Below, in pieces: positions 32,082 through 41,186 of a stretch of 64,000 bases of DNA. The notes below the pieces were generated by a model. That model did not search any database. It was not told where the DNA came from and was given only the letters and a program-made list of their open reading frames with translations. Numbering within the stretch: the first letter of the stretch is position 1; each line of letters begins with the position of its first letter. The stretch comes from Curtobacterium sp. VKM Ac-1376. GTDB lineage: Bacteria > Actinomycetota > Actinomycetes > Actinomycetales > Microbacteriaceae. The position numbers and the translations under genes were made by a program. The stretch spans positions 1 through 64,000 of the forward strand of contig NZ_JADKRV010000011.1 of NCBI RefSeq assembly GCF_015351025.1, read 5' to 3'.

Positions 32082-33374
32082 ATGCAGAACGTGAGTGGAG
32101 TCAGGAGCAGGCTCGGGCAGATCTTGGCAGTGGTGGGGCCGTTGGTGCTCGCGGTCGTGATCGTCTCCTCGGGAACGTGGCTACTGCATCGACATGACAG
32201 CGACTGGATGATGGATCTCGGCGTGTACCGCATGGGCGGCGCAGCGGTACTCGCCGGTGACGGGAAGTTGTACAACGCATCCACCTCGATCGGGCTGCAA
32301 TTCACCTACACCCCGTTCGCTGCGCTGCTGTTCGCCCCACTGTCGCTTCTGGCGCTACCGGTGCAGGGTGCCCTTGCCATCGTCCTCAGCGTCGTCAGCT
32401 TCGCGTTGTCGACCTTCATCGCCCTCGGGCATGTGTGGCCTGCGGCGACGCCTGTCCGTCGGGCGCTCGTCACTTCCCTGCTAGTTCTCGCAGGCCTGTT
32501 CTTCGTCCCGTTGAGCGTCGAGATGCGCTTCGGGCAGACCAACTCCCTGATCATGCTCTGCGCGGTCGTCGCCTTCCACCAGGCCTCGAGGCGTCCGTAC
32601 CTGGCGGTGTTGCTCGGTTTCGCTGCGAGTCTGAAACTCACGCCGCTGCTGCTGGTGTTGGTGCTCCTCCTCGGACGCCGCATACGCGCCGCGATCTGGG
32701 CCGGTGGCACGTTCTTGGTGACGGTCGTCATCGGTTTCGCGGCGCTGCCGCGAGAGTCCGCGGACTACTGGTTCCGGCTCTTCTACGACTCGGAGCGGGT
32801 CGGACCCACGCTCCCGGTGTTCAACCAAAGCGTCCGTTCTGTCATCGCCCGGGCGCTCGGCTCGGAACACGTCCCCGGGTGGTGGGTCCTGGTCTCACTG
32901 GCGATCCTCGGGCTCGGAGTGACGCTGTCGGTGTCACAGCTGCGACGGGGACTCGTTATGCCGGCCCTGGTCTCGGGGGCGCTGACGGGCGTTCTCGCCT
33001 CCCCCATCTCCTGGGAGATGCACTACATGTGGCTCGCGTTGGCGGCCGTGTTCGCAGGCGTGGCAGCAGTACGTCGCCGCCGCGTCGTCGACTGGGTAGT
33101 GCTCGCCGTCCTCGGCGTCGCGTGGTTCGTACCTGTCTTCAACATCGGGCTGCCAGATTGGGCTATCGAAGGAGTGGGTCTCGCTCCGTTGCAGTACGCG
33201 CAGGCCGCGGGCTATCCCGTCGCCGCCCTGATCTTCCTTGTCTGGTCGGCCGCATCCGGTGGCATCGGTATGCCGACCTCCGCAGAAGCCCGAGAACGAG
33301 ACGAAGGGGAGACCGCCCTGACGGGCCTGAAGACGATTCTGCGAGGGCTTCGTGTGGCTTGGCCGGCGCGATGA
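32082..33374 (+). CDS. GT87-type polyprenyl-phosphate-mannose-dependent mannosyltransferase
   Basis: 430 residues, polytopic. The N-terminal part after helix 1 reads MMDLGVYRMGGAAVLAGDGKLYN..FTYTPFAALLFAPL, the recurrent pattern of DUF2029/GT87 integral-membrane mannosyltransferases (PimE-like), where the first-loop acidic residue is catalytic. Further signs are MRFGQTNSLIMLCAVVAF and FAASLKLTPLLLVLVLL. GGAGGGGG precedes the ATG. It follows the MFS gene by 37 bp. Its relation to the cluster is unclear, since it may belong to envelope glycan synthesis. Confidence 0.85.
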   Translation: MQNVSGVRSRLGQILAVVGPLVLAVVIVSSGTWLLHRHDSDWMMDLGVYRMGGAAVLAGDGKLYNASTSIGLQFTYTPFAALLFAPLSLLALPVQGALAIVLSVVSFALSTFIALGHVWPAATPVRRALVTSLLVLAGLFFVPLSVEMRFGQTNSLIMLCAVVAFHQASRRPYLAVLLGFAASLKLTPLLLVLVLLLGRRIRAAIWAGGTFLVTVVIGFAALPRESADYWFRLFYDSERVGPTLPVFNQSVRSVIARALGSEHVPGWWVLVSLAILGLGVTLSVSQLRRGLVMPALVSGALTGVLASPISWEMHYMWLALAAVFAGVAAVRRRRVVDWVVLAVLGVAWFVPVFNIGLPDWAIEGVGLAPLQYAQAAGYPVAALIFLVWSAASGGIGMPTSAEARERDEGETALTGLKTILRGLRVAWPAR

Positions 33375-33482
33375 GACGCAGCCTTTAACCCGTGTGGGGA
33401 GAGATGCCGGACACCGGATCGTCTGGGGGCACCGCCGTGGACTTCCGCCCTGCGGACCCTGCAACGCCGGGGCACCGGCTGG

Positions 33483-35576
33483 TCACCGGATGCCGGCCGG
33501 CGCGACGTCCAAGGCGTCGTCGCTGAAGGACTCGTCGTCGGCGTGCGTGGCAAGCCCTTCGATGAGCGTCGCGATCCTGCCGGCTTCGGTATCGGCTTGC
33601 AGGTACTCCCGGTAGCTGCTCTCGGCGTCGGCGAGCAGCGTCTCGTAAAGGACGACCCTCGCCCCCTTCGCGGCGAGCATCTTCACCTCCTGGTTGTAAA
33701 CCTCTCTATCCGTCCATGCTTGCGGGTATCGGCCGAGGACGCACACCACTTCGATCAGCTCGGGTCGTTGAGTGTCCCGGAGGTACTTGCGGAGCGCGTT
33801 CTGGTACTTGTCAATTTGCTGTAGCAACGTCAACGCGTCGGTGTGCACGGAGGCACGTTTCAACTCGACGATGACGTTTGTACCGCCGGTCCGCTTGTAT
33901 CGGATGTCGATGCGGGACGCCGCCTCCTCCGGTGTGAGCTGCGCGTCGATCGCCTTGAACGCTGTGGAGACCCGTTCTTCCATGCTGTGATCCGCGGCTC
34001 GCTCCCATGCGGGGTCGAGGAGCCACAGGTTCTTGTAAAGGTGTTCCTGGAGGACGCGTTCCAGGTCGTTGGCATCTACGTGTTCGCGGAGCTTCTCGAT
34101 GACTTCGAGGCGTTGACGGACGATTTTGCGGTACAGGGCAGCTTGGATGTCGGCGATGTCGCCGAACAGCACCGACAACCGACGCAGATCCTCGGGTTCG
34201 AACTGGTCGATCGCGTCGAGGTTGTCGCGGTAGCGGAGTGTCTCGAACCCGATGACCGCTTGCGCGAACAAAGCGTTCCGCTCTTCTTCCCGGTTCACCG
34301 TGAGCTGGTTGATCTTCCCGAACAGGCGCTCCGCTTTCTTGCGCTGGTCCCGCTGGAGTGACTTGAACCACTCGGCAATGAGTTCGTTGTGAAGAGCTCG
34401 ATCCCGTCCGCCTTGGTCTCGCTCAGCCAGCCAGGCGCGGCCGATCGCCGTGGTCGTCTTCTTCAGCCAGGCGACGAGCGCCCGATAACGGGGGTCGTCC
34501 TCGACGATGCGCTGCCGACTGCTCGTGGCGATGTCATCTTCCTCGTCATCGTCGAGGAAGTCCGCATGGATCTCGCCGATGAGGTAAGAGGCGTACATGC
34601 CGTTCTCGTTGAACTCCTCCATCAGGTCTTCGTGGGCGAGTTTTCCGCGGAGGACGAGGCTGATCTTGTTGATGTTGTCGCCGGTGCGTTGATCCTTCAA
34701 CGCCGACGTGGACTTCGCGGTCCCGATCCAGCCGGTCACTTCGAAAGGTTCGCCCCCGATGACCGGGGTGCCGTCCTCGTCGACGGGGACAAGCAGGACG
34801 GCGTCCTCCTGAAACACCCGGGCGTCGCCTGCGCGCCCGGCGACGTCGACGGTCGCAGGACCAGAACCGAAGGTCCACAGAAATTCCAGCTTGTGGAAGT
34901 AGTCACGGTCGGTGACGGTCACCTCCGACCCGCCGACGAAGAGGTGGAACCCCGCGTCCTCCCCGAGGACTGAGAATCGCCGTGCCAACCGGGTGCGGAG
35001 CGCGTCGCTCGTTCTGCTCAAGCGCTTCTTCAGCGACCTCAGGACGATGCGGGTGCCGTGCTCGAAGTCGATGGTGTCGGTGCTGATCGGCGTTGGCCGA
35101 TAGGGCTCGCTACCGTTTTTCTTCAGTTGCGATCGGATGCCTTCCGTCGACATCCGGAGGCTGTTCCGTTCCCCGGCGCGCGCGGTGTGTACTTCGACGA
35201 CGTCGGCGATGGAGAACAGTGAGAGCTTGCCGATACCTTTTCGCCCCATCACCTTGCGGCCGTTCGGGCTGGTCGCCAAGCCATTCGTCCGGCGGGTGAA
35301 CCCGACGTTGAGGAACCGGGCGTTGATCTGCTCAAGCGTCATGCCGTGGCCGTCGTCGGAGATGACGACCACTCCATTGTCGACGTCGATGTCCACGTTT
35401 ACTCGCGACGCGTCGGCGTCGTAGGAGTTGGCGACGACCTCGCTCAACACGGCGGGCACGTTGCTGTAGAGATTCAGCCCGAGATGCTGCAGCACGTTGA
35501 GGCTGATACTCATCTCGTAGGGGCTGCCCCCGTCCTCATTGAGCGGCGCCGGCGCCGTTCCCGCCTCGTTCGTCAA
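33483..35576 (-). CDS. MORC/HSP90-type GHKL ATPase with C-terminal nuclease-like domain
   Basis: 697 residues. The N-terminal GHKL motifs are LSEVVANSYDADA, SDDGHGM and MGRKGIGKLSLFS (about residues 43-118). A long helical middle follows. The C-terminal segment DIRYKRTGGTNVIVELKRAS (about residue 585) reads as D-x(n)-E-x-K, the restriction-endonuclease-like core, in a domain beginning LYKNLWLLDPAWERA. This is the layout of ATPase-nuclease defence proteins. The TTG start at 35576 is backed by GGAGGGA. It is the second GHKL ATPase in the window; the one at 14698 has a kinase-like instead of a nuclease-like tail. Confidence 0.78.
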   Translation of the reverse strand: MTNEAGTAPAPLNEDGGSPYEMSISLNVLQHLGLNLYSNVPAVLSEVVANSYDADASRVNVDIDVDNGVVVISDDGHGMTLEQINARFLNVGFTRRTNGLATSPNGRKVMGRKGIGKLSLFSIADVVEVHTARAGERNSLRMSTEGIRSQLKKNGSEPYRPTPISTDTIDFEHGTRIVLRSLKKRLSRTSDALRTRLARRFSVLGEDAGFHLFVGGSEVTVTDRDYFHKLEFLWTFGSGPATVDVAGRAGDARVFQEDAVLLVPVDEDGTPVIGGEPFEVTGWIGTAKSTSALKDQRTGDNINKISLVLRGKLAHEDLMEEFNENGMYASYLIGEIHADFLDDDEEDDIATSSRQRIVEDDPRYRALVAWLKKTTTAIGRAWLAERDQGGRDRALHNELIAEWFKSLQRDQRKKAERLFGKINQLTVNREEERNALFAQAVIGFETLRYRDNLDAIDQFEPEDLRRLSVLFGDIADIQAALYRKIVRQRLEVIEKLREHVDANDLERVLQEHLYKNLWLLDPAWERAADHSMEERVSTAFKAIDAQLTPEEAASRIDIRYKRTGGTNVIVELKRASVHTDALTLLQQIDKYQNALRKYLRDTQRPELIEVVCVLGRYPQAWTDREVYNQEVKMLAAKGARVVLYETLLADAESSYREYLQADTEAGRIATLIEGLATHADDESFSDDALDVAPAGIR

Positions 35577-35615
35577 TGTCGGTCCCTCCGTCTTCGCTCT
35601 CTCGCCAGCCTAAGC

Positions 35616-35658
35616 GCACCCACCGGTACCGGATGTTCCGCCCGGTACCGGTGGGTGC
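35616..35658. terminator. 17-bp perfect hairpin between the Abi gene and the GHKL gene
   Basis: GCACCCACCGGTACCGG and its exact complement enclose a nine-base loop. It lies 13 bp after the Abi gene's stop and about 40 bp before the GHKL start on the minus strand. It therefore terminates or attenuates transcription entering the ATPase gene. No T-tract is evident. Confidence 0.6.
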
Positions 35659-35671
35659 TGTCCGGCTGGGG

Positions 35672-36789
35672 TCAGTCGTCGACGGATTCGGCTTCCGCTT
35701 CGGGGAGCGGATCGGAGAGCAGGTACGACTTGGGCAAATCCGCCGTCGTCAACGCCGACGCGAGGTCGGAGAGGTGGAAGTACCGCTGTTTGTGGACGAA
35801 CGCCGAACCACGCCCCGACCCCTCGTGGACGACCGGCCGGGAGATGGTGCGGTGCCCGTCCGCTGTCTGGTCCGGACGGGTCAGGAGGAACACCTGCTGG
35901 GTCGGGCCGGTCCAGCCGTGCTGCAGTGTGTGTTCGATCACGCGGGCGAGATGAACCTCCCCCGTTGAACCACTGCTGCCGAGCCGTCTCGCTTCGGCTT
36001 CGGTCCACGGGACGTCGTCGCGCCGCGAGAGGATCTGCGGCACCTGCGGCATGATCTGCCCCTGGTAGTAGAACGCAAGGCGCTTCACCGTCCGGAAGGA
36101 ACGGCCCGGCTGGCACACGTATGCGGCGACCGCTTGGTAGGTGGGCCAGGCGACGCTCGCCGGGATGAGAACGGTATCGGGAACCGTGTTAGGGCGCCGC
36201 CGGTTCACATCGGTCACACGCTCGAGGTTGACCAGCCATGGCCGGATGTCGGGCCCGATCAGATCCGCCAGTGCAAGGAGGTTCTCGAACTCCGCGGTGA
36301 CGTCGACGTCGAGCATCGAGCCGTGGTGGGCGAGCGTGTTACGCAACGCCCATGCCTTGGTGGTCCGTTGGGTCAATTCTGCGTGATCGCATCCTGGGAC
36401 AAACCCAGCCTTGAGGTCGTCCCACATCTTCGCGACTCCGATGAGCTTCGACCAGAAACCCAATGCAGGTTCGCCAGCGCGGAATCCCGATCCCCGTCGA
36501 GGTCGTCCCACTCAGGCGTGTCCAGCTTTGTCGTGACCTTCGGGATCCGCAGCATGAACCACGGGATCCCCCGTTCGTCCTCAGACGTCGAGACGCGCAG
36601 CGCCGAGTCCACGGTATTCCGCAGCACCACCTCCACATGCCCGACGAGCTCGAACATCGCCGAAGCCATCGCAGCGTTCCACCGGTAGAGCTCCAGCGCA
36701 TCTGCGGTGTTGTCCGATTCAGCGAGGTACGACCTAAAACGTGCCTCCGAAATGCGTTCAGCGATCTTGTCGTGGTCGTAACCGGTCAC
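35672..36789 (-). pseudogene. Abi_2/AbiD-AbiF-family protein, split by one frameshift
   Basis: The first frame (GTG 36789 after GGGGGA) reads SEARFRSYLAESDNTADALELYRWNAAMASAMFELVGHVEVVLRN, the standard Abi-family opening, up to DSALANLHW near 36460. The match resumes in another frame as LGFWSKLIGVAKMWDDL and continues through RNTLAHHGSML to the stop at 35672. Adding one base in the codons around 36462 would restore ANL-A-LGFWSKL, so a single-base deletion explains it. A programmed frameshift is possible but no slippery heptamer stands out. Abi proteins abort phage infection; this copy is probably inactive. Confidence 0.72.
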
Positions 36790-37369
36790 AGTGGTCCCCC
36801 GTCATCTATGGCGTGAATGACCAAGCGTATTAGCGACGGCGCTCGCATCGATGAGCGGAAGCACCCCCAGGATGAGGGGTGAATGACAGTGCGGTCGGCC
36901 GCGGTGGGCTCAAGTGGCCATGCTCGCTTCCGCGGGCTCCACACGTGACCGAGAGCGGCAACCTCGACCTGCGTCGACCGGTCAAGGTGTCCGTCGGGGA
37001 TGGGCGGGCGCGGGTAGGAGCGTGTCTGCGAGCCCGCCGAGTTCACGAACCTCTCCGCACTCGAGCGGTCGGGGTACGCCGCAGCGTTTGGTCGCCGAGC
37101 GCGACCACGACTCTCGAGTCTGCCTACTTGCCGGTACCCGAAGCGTCTCGGCTTCGCTACCCATCCATCCCACTCCGTGCACCATCCAATGCCGGTGCCC
37201 GAGTCCCAGACGCAGCAGACTGATGAGGCCCATGCCGCCAAGGGTGCCCGGTCTGGTAGCGCTCGAAGGTCTGCCGGTCCGACAGTTCACCTGTCGTCCC
37301 GCTGGCTGTCGTGCCGCTTGCTGAGATGGCTTCGCGTTCCCGGCTCGGCGCCTTGATTCATGTCGGGCA
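36790..37369. other. intergenic, no gene seen
   Basis: Open frames here are short, arginine-rich and without domain features or good ribosome sites. No repeat, RNA gene or attachment site stands out. It separates the minus-strand Abi/GHKL pair from the plus-strand NYN/PIN pair, so their promoters must lie inside it. Confidence 0.4.
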
Positions 37370-38379
37370 TTGAGCAAGTATCGTGATGTGCGCTCACATT
37401 CCGCTCTCTACGTCGATGCCGGCTACCTCGTCGCAGCGGCCGCGACCCGTGCGACCGGGTCGTCACTCCGCGCCGGTGTTGACATCGAATACGGCAAGCT
37501 CGTGAGCCAACTGGTCGAGCTCCTCGAGGAGCAGACGGCGCTGCCGATCCTCCGTGTGTACTGGTACGACGCGGCCCGAGATGGGAAGGCGTCACCGTCG
37601 CAGGAACAGATTGCGATACTCCCCAAGGTGAAGTTGCGTCTCGGCCGGATCGGCGTCGACGGTGAACAGAAAGGGGTCGACCTCCGGATCGGCCTCGACA
37701 TGGTCGGTCATGCCAGAAACGGCGCCGTTGACACGATGTATCTCATCTCCGGCGATGACGACCTCACCGAAGCGGTCGAAGAGGCGCAAGCGCAAGGCGT
37801 CCAGGTGGTGATCCTCGCCGTACCGACCGCGTCCGGCACTCCGCAGGGGGTCAGCCGGCACCTTCGGCTTGCCGCCGACGACATCGAGGTGCTGACGTGG
37901 CGCATCCTCGACGGCACCGTCACCGCAGCGAGAAAGATCGATGGTTCGACAACGGGGAAGGCCGAAGTCGTTCCGCAACCGGTGCTCGACGTTGCGCCGA
38001 CGACAGGCGGCGTCCCGACCCCGGCGAACTGGCACACCGAATCAGTGGTGGGAGCGGGGCTGTCTCCGTCAGCACACCGGCACTCGACTCGCAGTCGGTG
38101 CGCGTCGCCATCAGCACGGCGGCACGGCGGACGTACGACGCCTGGGCCGCGACGGCCAGCGACGACGCGAAAGAGGAACTCCACGCGGGACGCCCGTCGA
38201 TTCCGCGTGATCTCGACCGTGCATTGCTCGTCGATGTTTCTGAAGCGTTGAAGACATACTCGCTCGACGACCGCACTCGTGTGCAACTGCGCACCGAGTT
38301 CTGGCGGACCGTCGACGAGGGTGAGCCTGCCCTTCGCGCCGAACAATCGTTCGATATCACCGACGGTATAACCACCTGA
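37370..38379 (+). pseudogene. NYN-domain (LabA-like, PIN-fold) protein, frameshifted
   Basis: The first frame gives an NYN nuclease-like domain: ALYVDAGYL (acidic strand), LPILRVYWYDAARDG, KGVDLRIGLDMVGHA and DTMYLISGDDDLTEAVEEAQAQGVQVV, with the family's conserved aspartates. After about 38050 the conserved tail continues in the next frame (SQSVRVAISTAARRTYDAWA, RPSIPRDLDRALLVDVSEAL) to TGA at 38379. One extra G in the run GCGGGGC near 38056 explains the switch, so it may be a homopolymer error or real inactivation. The TTG start is uncertain. The domain itself remains intact before the shift. Confidence 0.65.
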
Positions 38380-38389
38380 GAGGTGCCGC

Positions 38390-39451
38390 TTGAAGACGAT
38401 CGTTCTCGACACCACGGAGCTTCGCCGAGATTGGACCCTGACAGGTCTAACGCTGCGGCTCCTCGGCCACGCGTCGTGGCAGACCTTTGTCGATGTGCGG
38501 ATTCCCGCGGTATGCGTCGAAGAACTTATCTCGCATCATCGGCGGGAGGTCATGAAAGCGGACGAACAGTTCAACAGTGTCGCCCGCACTTATCGCCGGC
38601 TCGGCGTCGCCGCCCCAGAGGCGCCGTTCGTCGGAGACTATCGACGCTATGTCGAAGAGCGGCTCGACGAACACCTCGGGTTCGCGGTGCTGCCGATTCC
38701 GCACGCCGACCACGCCGATCTGGTTCGTCGAGCCGTGGGGCGGATTCCCCCGTTCGATGACAAGGGTTCGGGATACCGGGATTCGCTGGTCTGGGCGAAC
38801 GTCCTCGAGCTGGCCGGGGCTGGTGCCGACGTCGTTCTCGTCACCGCAGACCGTATCTTCCGAGCCGACAACGGCGAACTCGCAGCTCCCCTCCGGCTTG
38901 AGGTCGACTCGCTGCAGGGACGCGTCCAGGTCGTCACCGAACTCACCCCCTGGCTGCTCGAGAACCTGCCGTGGCGCTCGACGACGGTCGCCGACGCGGT
39001 CGCAATTGCACAAGACGAAGAGTTCGCACAGTACTTCGACGCTTCCGACTTCCAAGACGAGATGCAACCCGAAGCGGAACACGTCGGCTTTGACCGCGCG
39101 CCGTACGCGTTCCGCGTCGACGACATCCAATGGACGGTCGGGATCGAGCGGACGGGATCGCCACGCTCGACAGTTGGCGCCGACGTCGTCGAGTACGACA
39201 TCACCGGAGACGTCACCTTCGAAGCGGTGCTACCGAACGGAACCTACGTCGAGACCGGCTGGGAACTCCAGCACGTCGGTGACCGTCTTCATGTCCGCGG
39301 GACCACCTCCATGACCGCGGGCGTGATCGTCTTATTCGGCCACAACATGGCTATGGAAGTGGAGAACGTCGACTGGCGACGCTACGACGCGGGCATACCG
39401 GGCCCCGGAGTCGAGCCGGACGAACCGCAGACGCCCCTCTTCGACTTTTGA
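38390..39451 (+). CDS. PIN-domain (PIN_16/DUF4935-like) protein
   Basis: 353 residues. The N-terminal PIN core shows IVLDTTELRRD (first acidic residue), IPAVCVEELISHHRRE (Glu), DDKGSGYRDSLVWANVLELA (Asp) and DVVLVTADRIFR (Asp), the four-acid metal site of PIN ribonucleases. Residues about 225-353 form an extra beta-rich domain (GADVVEYDITGDVTFEAVLPNGTYVE) of unknown role. The TTG start has GAGAGGTG upstream and lies ten bases after the NYN gene's stop, so the two form a unit: two PIN-fold nucleases side by side. Confidence 0.7.
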   Translation: MKTIVLDTTELRRDWTLTGLTLRLLGHASWQTFVDVRIPAVCVEELISHHRREVMKADEQFNSVARTYRRLGVAAPEAPFVGDYRRYVEERLDEHLGFAVLPIPHADHADLVRRAVGRIPPFDDKGSGYRDSLVWANVLELAGAGADVVLVTADRIFRADNGELAAPLRLEVDSLQGRVQVVTELTPWLLENLPWRSTTVADAVAIAQDEEFAQYFDASDFQDEMQPEAEHVGFDRAPYAFRVDDIQWTVGIERTGSPRSTVGADVVEYDITGDVTFEAVLPNGTYVETGWELQHVGDRLHVRGTTSMTAGVIVLFGHNMAMEVENVDWRRYDAGIPGPGVEPDEPQTPLFDF

Positions 39452-39672
39452 CACCTCCACCTCGGGCGCATTTCGGTTCCGCATCCCGCTGTGGACCGCC
39501 GGGGCATCGGTGCTGAGACGCCGCGCGTTGGCAGAGTTGACGCGGCAGCCCCGACGGCTGGCCCCCAACGGATACGCTCAGATACTTTCCGTTTGCTCTG
39601 CGGCCGGCATAGGGGATAGTCGGCAGCCGCGGCCGAGGGGGCGACGGAACCCACGAGACGAGGAGTGCACGG

Positions 39673-39990
39673 ATGGATGACGGCAGTATCGAAGTGACTG
39701 TTGTGCTCAACGACGCCCTCGCCAGCGTGCTCGTCTCCTCAGTGGGCCGCAACCAATTCGACGACCGCATTGGCGTCTACGAGACGGTGGAGTCCGACGA
39801 AGGGGCCTCGCCCGACGACCCGGCCTTCGCATCGGGAGCGATGGTCTACACGACCGGCGCCGCCGACGCCCTCCTGGTCTCGGCATACGAACGGGCCCGC
39901 GGGTTCCGCACGGTGCTGCTCACGACGATCCGGCCGCCGCGCGATTTCGTCGTGCTGACGTCCCGACCGGCTTCTGCGTTCGGCCTGTGA
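39673..39990 (+). CDS. hypothetical protein
   Basis: 105 residues with GAGGAG upstream of the ATG. The sequence alternates strands and short helices (IEVTVVLNDALASVLVSSVGRNQFDDRIGVYETVESDEG, then GFRTVLLTTIRPPRDFVVLTSR). No family, signal peptide or membrane segment is recognised. It follows the PIN gene after 221 bp, within which GCCGGCATAGGGGATAG resembles the CGCGCATAG motif seen elsewhere. Confidence 0.5.
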   Translation: MDDGSIEVTVVLNDALASVLVSSVGRNQFDDRIGVYETVESDEGASPDDPAFASGAMVYTTGAADALLVSAYERARGFRTVLLTTIRPPRDFVVLTSRPASAFGL

Positions 39991-40351
39991 CCGCTCTAAC
40001 GGCATTCGGCATGAGTCTCCGCTCTCCGTCGGGTCAGTGACCCGGCTGGGCATCGAACGCGTCAAGGATCCGCACCAGCCGATCGATGCCTACTCGGCGC
40101 GGTGCTCTCGAGCGTATGCAAGGACAACAGAGCGGTCGTACTCGTCGGCCGCCGCTTCGAGCGGCCATCGCTCGAAGCAGTGGAGACGAGGGTACGTCAG
40201 ACCCCCGACGGGGTCAGTGCAAGCGATCCGGCCAGGATCACGGCAACGGCTAGCAGGGTGTTGCCTCGGTCGGAGGGGCCAGCCAAGGTCCTCTCACCAG
40301 CCCAAAGGGCTCCAATCCCCTCTGCTGTCCGTCGCATGGCAATGTGGTCAC
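39991..40351. other. intergenic, no gene seen
   Basis: No convincing coding frame, repeat or RNA. Only the upstream part of a long frame that becomes protein-like after 40352 passes through it. Confidence 0.35.
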
Positions 40352-40876
40352 ATGGAACTCGACTTGCTGCGTTCGCTGCCGTCATCTGACCAGCGGGTGT
40401 TCTTGCTCGGCCGGGTGACCTCTGAGACGACGAGGTTCGATGCGGCACTCCGGTTCGTGCATGCTGCTCTGCGCGGCCGTCACGAGATCGAGGCGTTCCT
40501 CGATGCGCCGCGGTACATCACGACCATCGTCAAGGAGTGCAAGACCCTTCTCGCCACCTATGACGGCAAGTGCGCGCCGTTACCTGCCCAGCAGGCTGGA
40601 CACGTAAACAAGAGTGGCATCGTCAGTCTCTCCGCGGAGCACGACGAGTTGGTCTCGGTTCCTGAGCGTCTTCACCTCTGTCACGCCAAGCCTCCGGAGA
40701 ACGCTTTCGCCCTTTTCGGTACTCACGGCGGTTCCAGCCTGCGCTGGGTACGAGGTACCGTCGCCGAGGCTGATACCTTGCCCGACGTTGTGGAACTCGA
40801 TCACGCCGGTGACGGTCTCGGCGCTGCCAAGCAAGCCATGCGGCAAAGTCGCGGAAGATTCGAGGACTCGAGCTGA
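40352..40876 (+). pseudogene. remnant of a small helical protein, truncated at its 3' end
   Basis: The first about 75 codons read like real protein (MELDLLRSLPSSDQRVFLLGR, then TTRFDAALRFVHAALRGRHEIEAFLDAPRYITTIVKECKTLL). From about 40580 onwards the frame is simply antisense to the secreted-protein gene at 40580-41068, and its sequence loses protein character. I infer a 3' truncation at the junction, possibly by insertion of the neighbouring segment. The alternative is a full gene overlapping its neighbour by 300 bp, which is unlikely. No function is recognised. Confidence 0.4.
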
Positions 40877-41068
40877 CGAAGCATCCCAGTGGTATCCGGC
40901 AACTAGTTCGAGACTCGCTGCCGGAACGTCATGGCACCGGTCTGTGAACGCATTGCAGGTACCGTAGAAGCCCTCGTGAGCGAACGCCTGCTTGATCCCG
41001 AATGCCCCGAAAAGCACCGCGGCGGTGAGTGCCGCAGTGATTGCAATTGTCCGATGCTGTTTCTGCAT
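40580..41068 (-). CDS. secreted or membrane-anchored hypothetical protein
   Basis: 162 residues beginning MQKQHRTIAITAALTAAVLFGAFG, a clear signal peptide or anchor, probably cleaved near AFAHEG. The mature part has a Cys pair (GTCNAFTDRCHD) and a beta-rich C-terminus (LGVTEVKTLRNRDQLVVLRGETDDATLVYVSSLLGR). GAGGGGA precedes the ATG. It lies 118 bp after the glycoside-hydrolase-like gene on the same strand. No family is recognised. Confidence 0.6.
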   Translation of the reverse strand: MQKQHRTIAITAALTAAVLFGAFGIKQAFAHEGFYGTCNAFTDRCHDVPAASLELVAGYHWDASSARVLESSATLPHGLLGSAETVTGVIEFHNVGQGISLGDGTSYPAQAGTAVSTEKGESVLRRLGVTEVKTLRNRDQLVVLRGETDDATLVYVSSLLGR

Positions 41069-41186
41069 GCTTCCCCTCGACGTCCAGGAGAACTACCCTC
41101 GCACACCGCGGCGGAGTCCGACCCGATCCATCGGACGGCTGCCCCTGCTTGGCGCCCCGACGAGCGGGGCACCAAGCAGGGTGGAC

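Noticed and set aside
40037..40876. A full-length 279-residue plus-strand protein
   Set aside because: Only the part from 40352 to about 40575 looks coding. The start region lacks character and the 3' 300 bp are antisense to a gene with a clear signal peptide.
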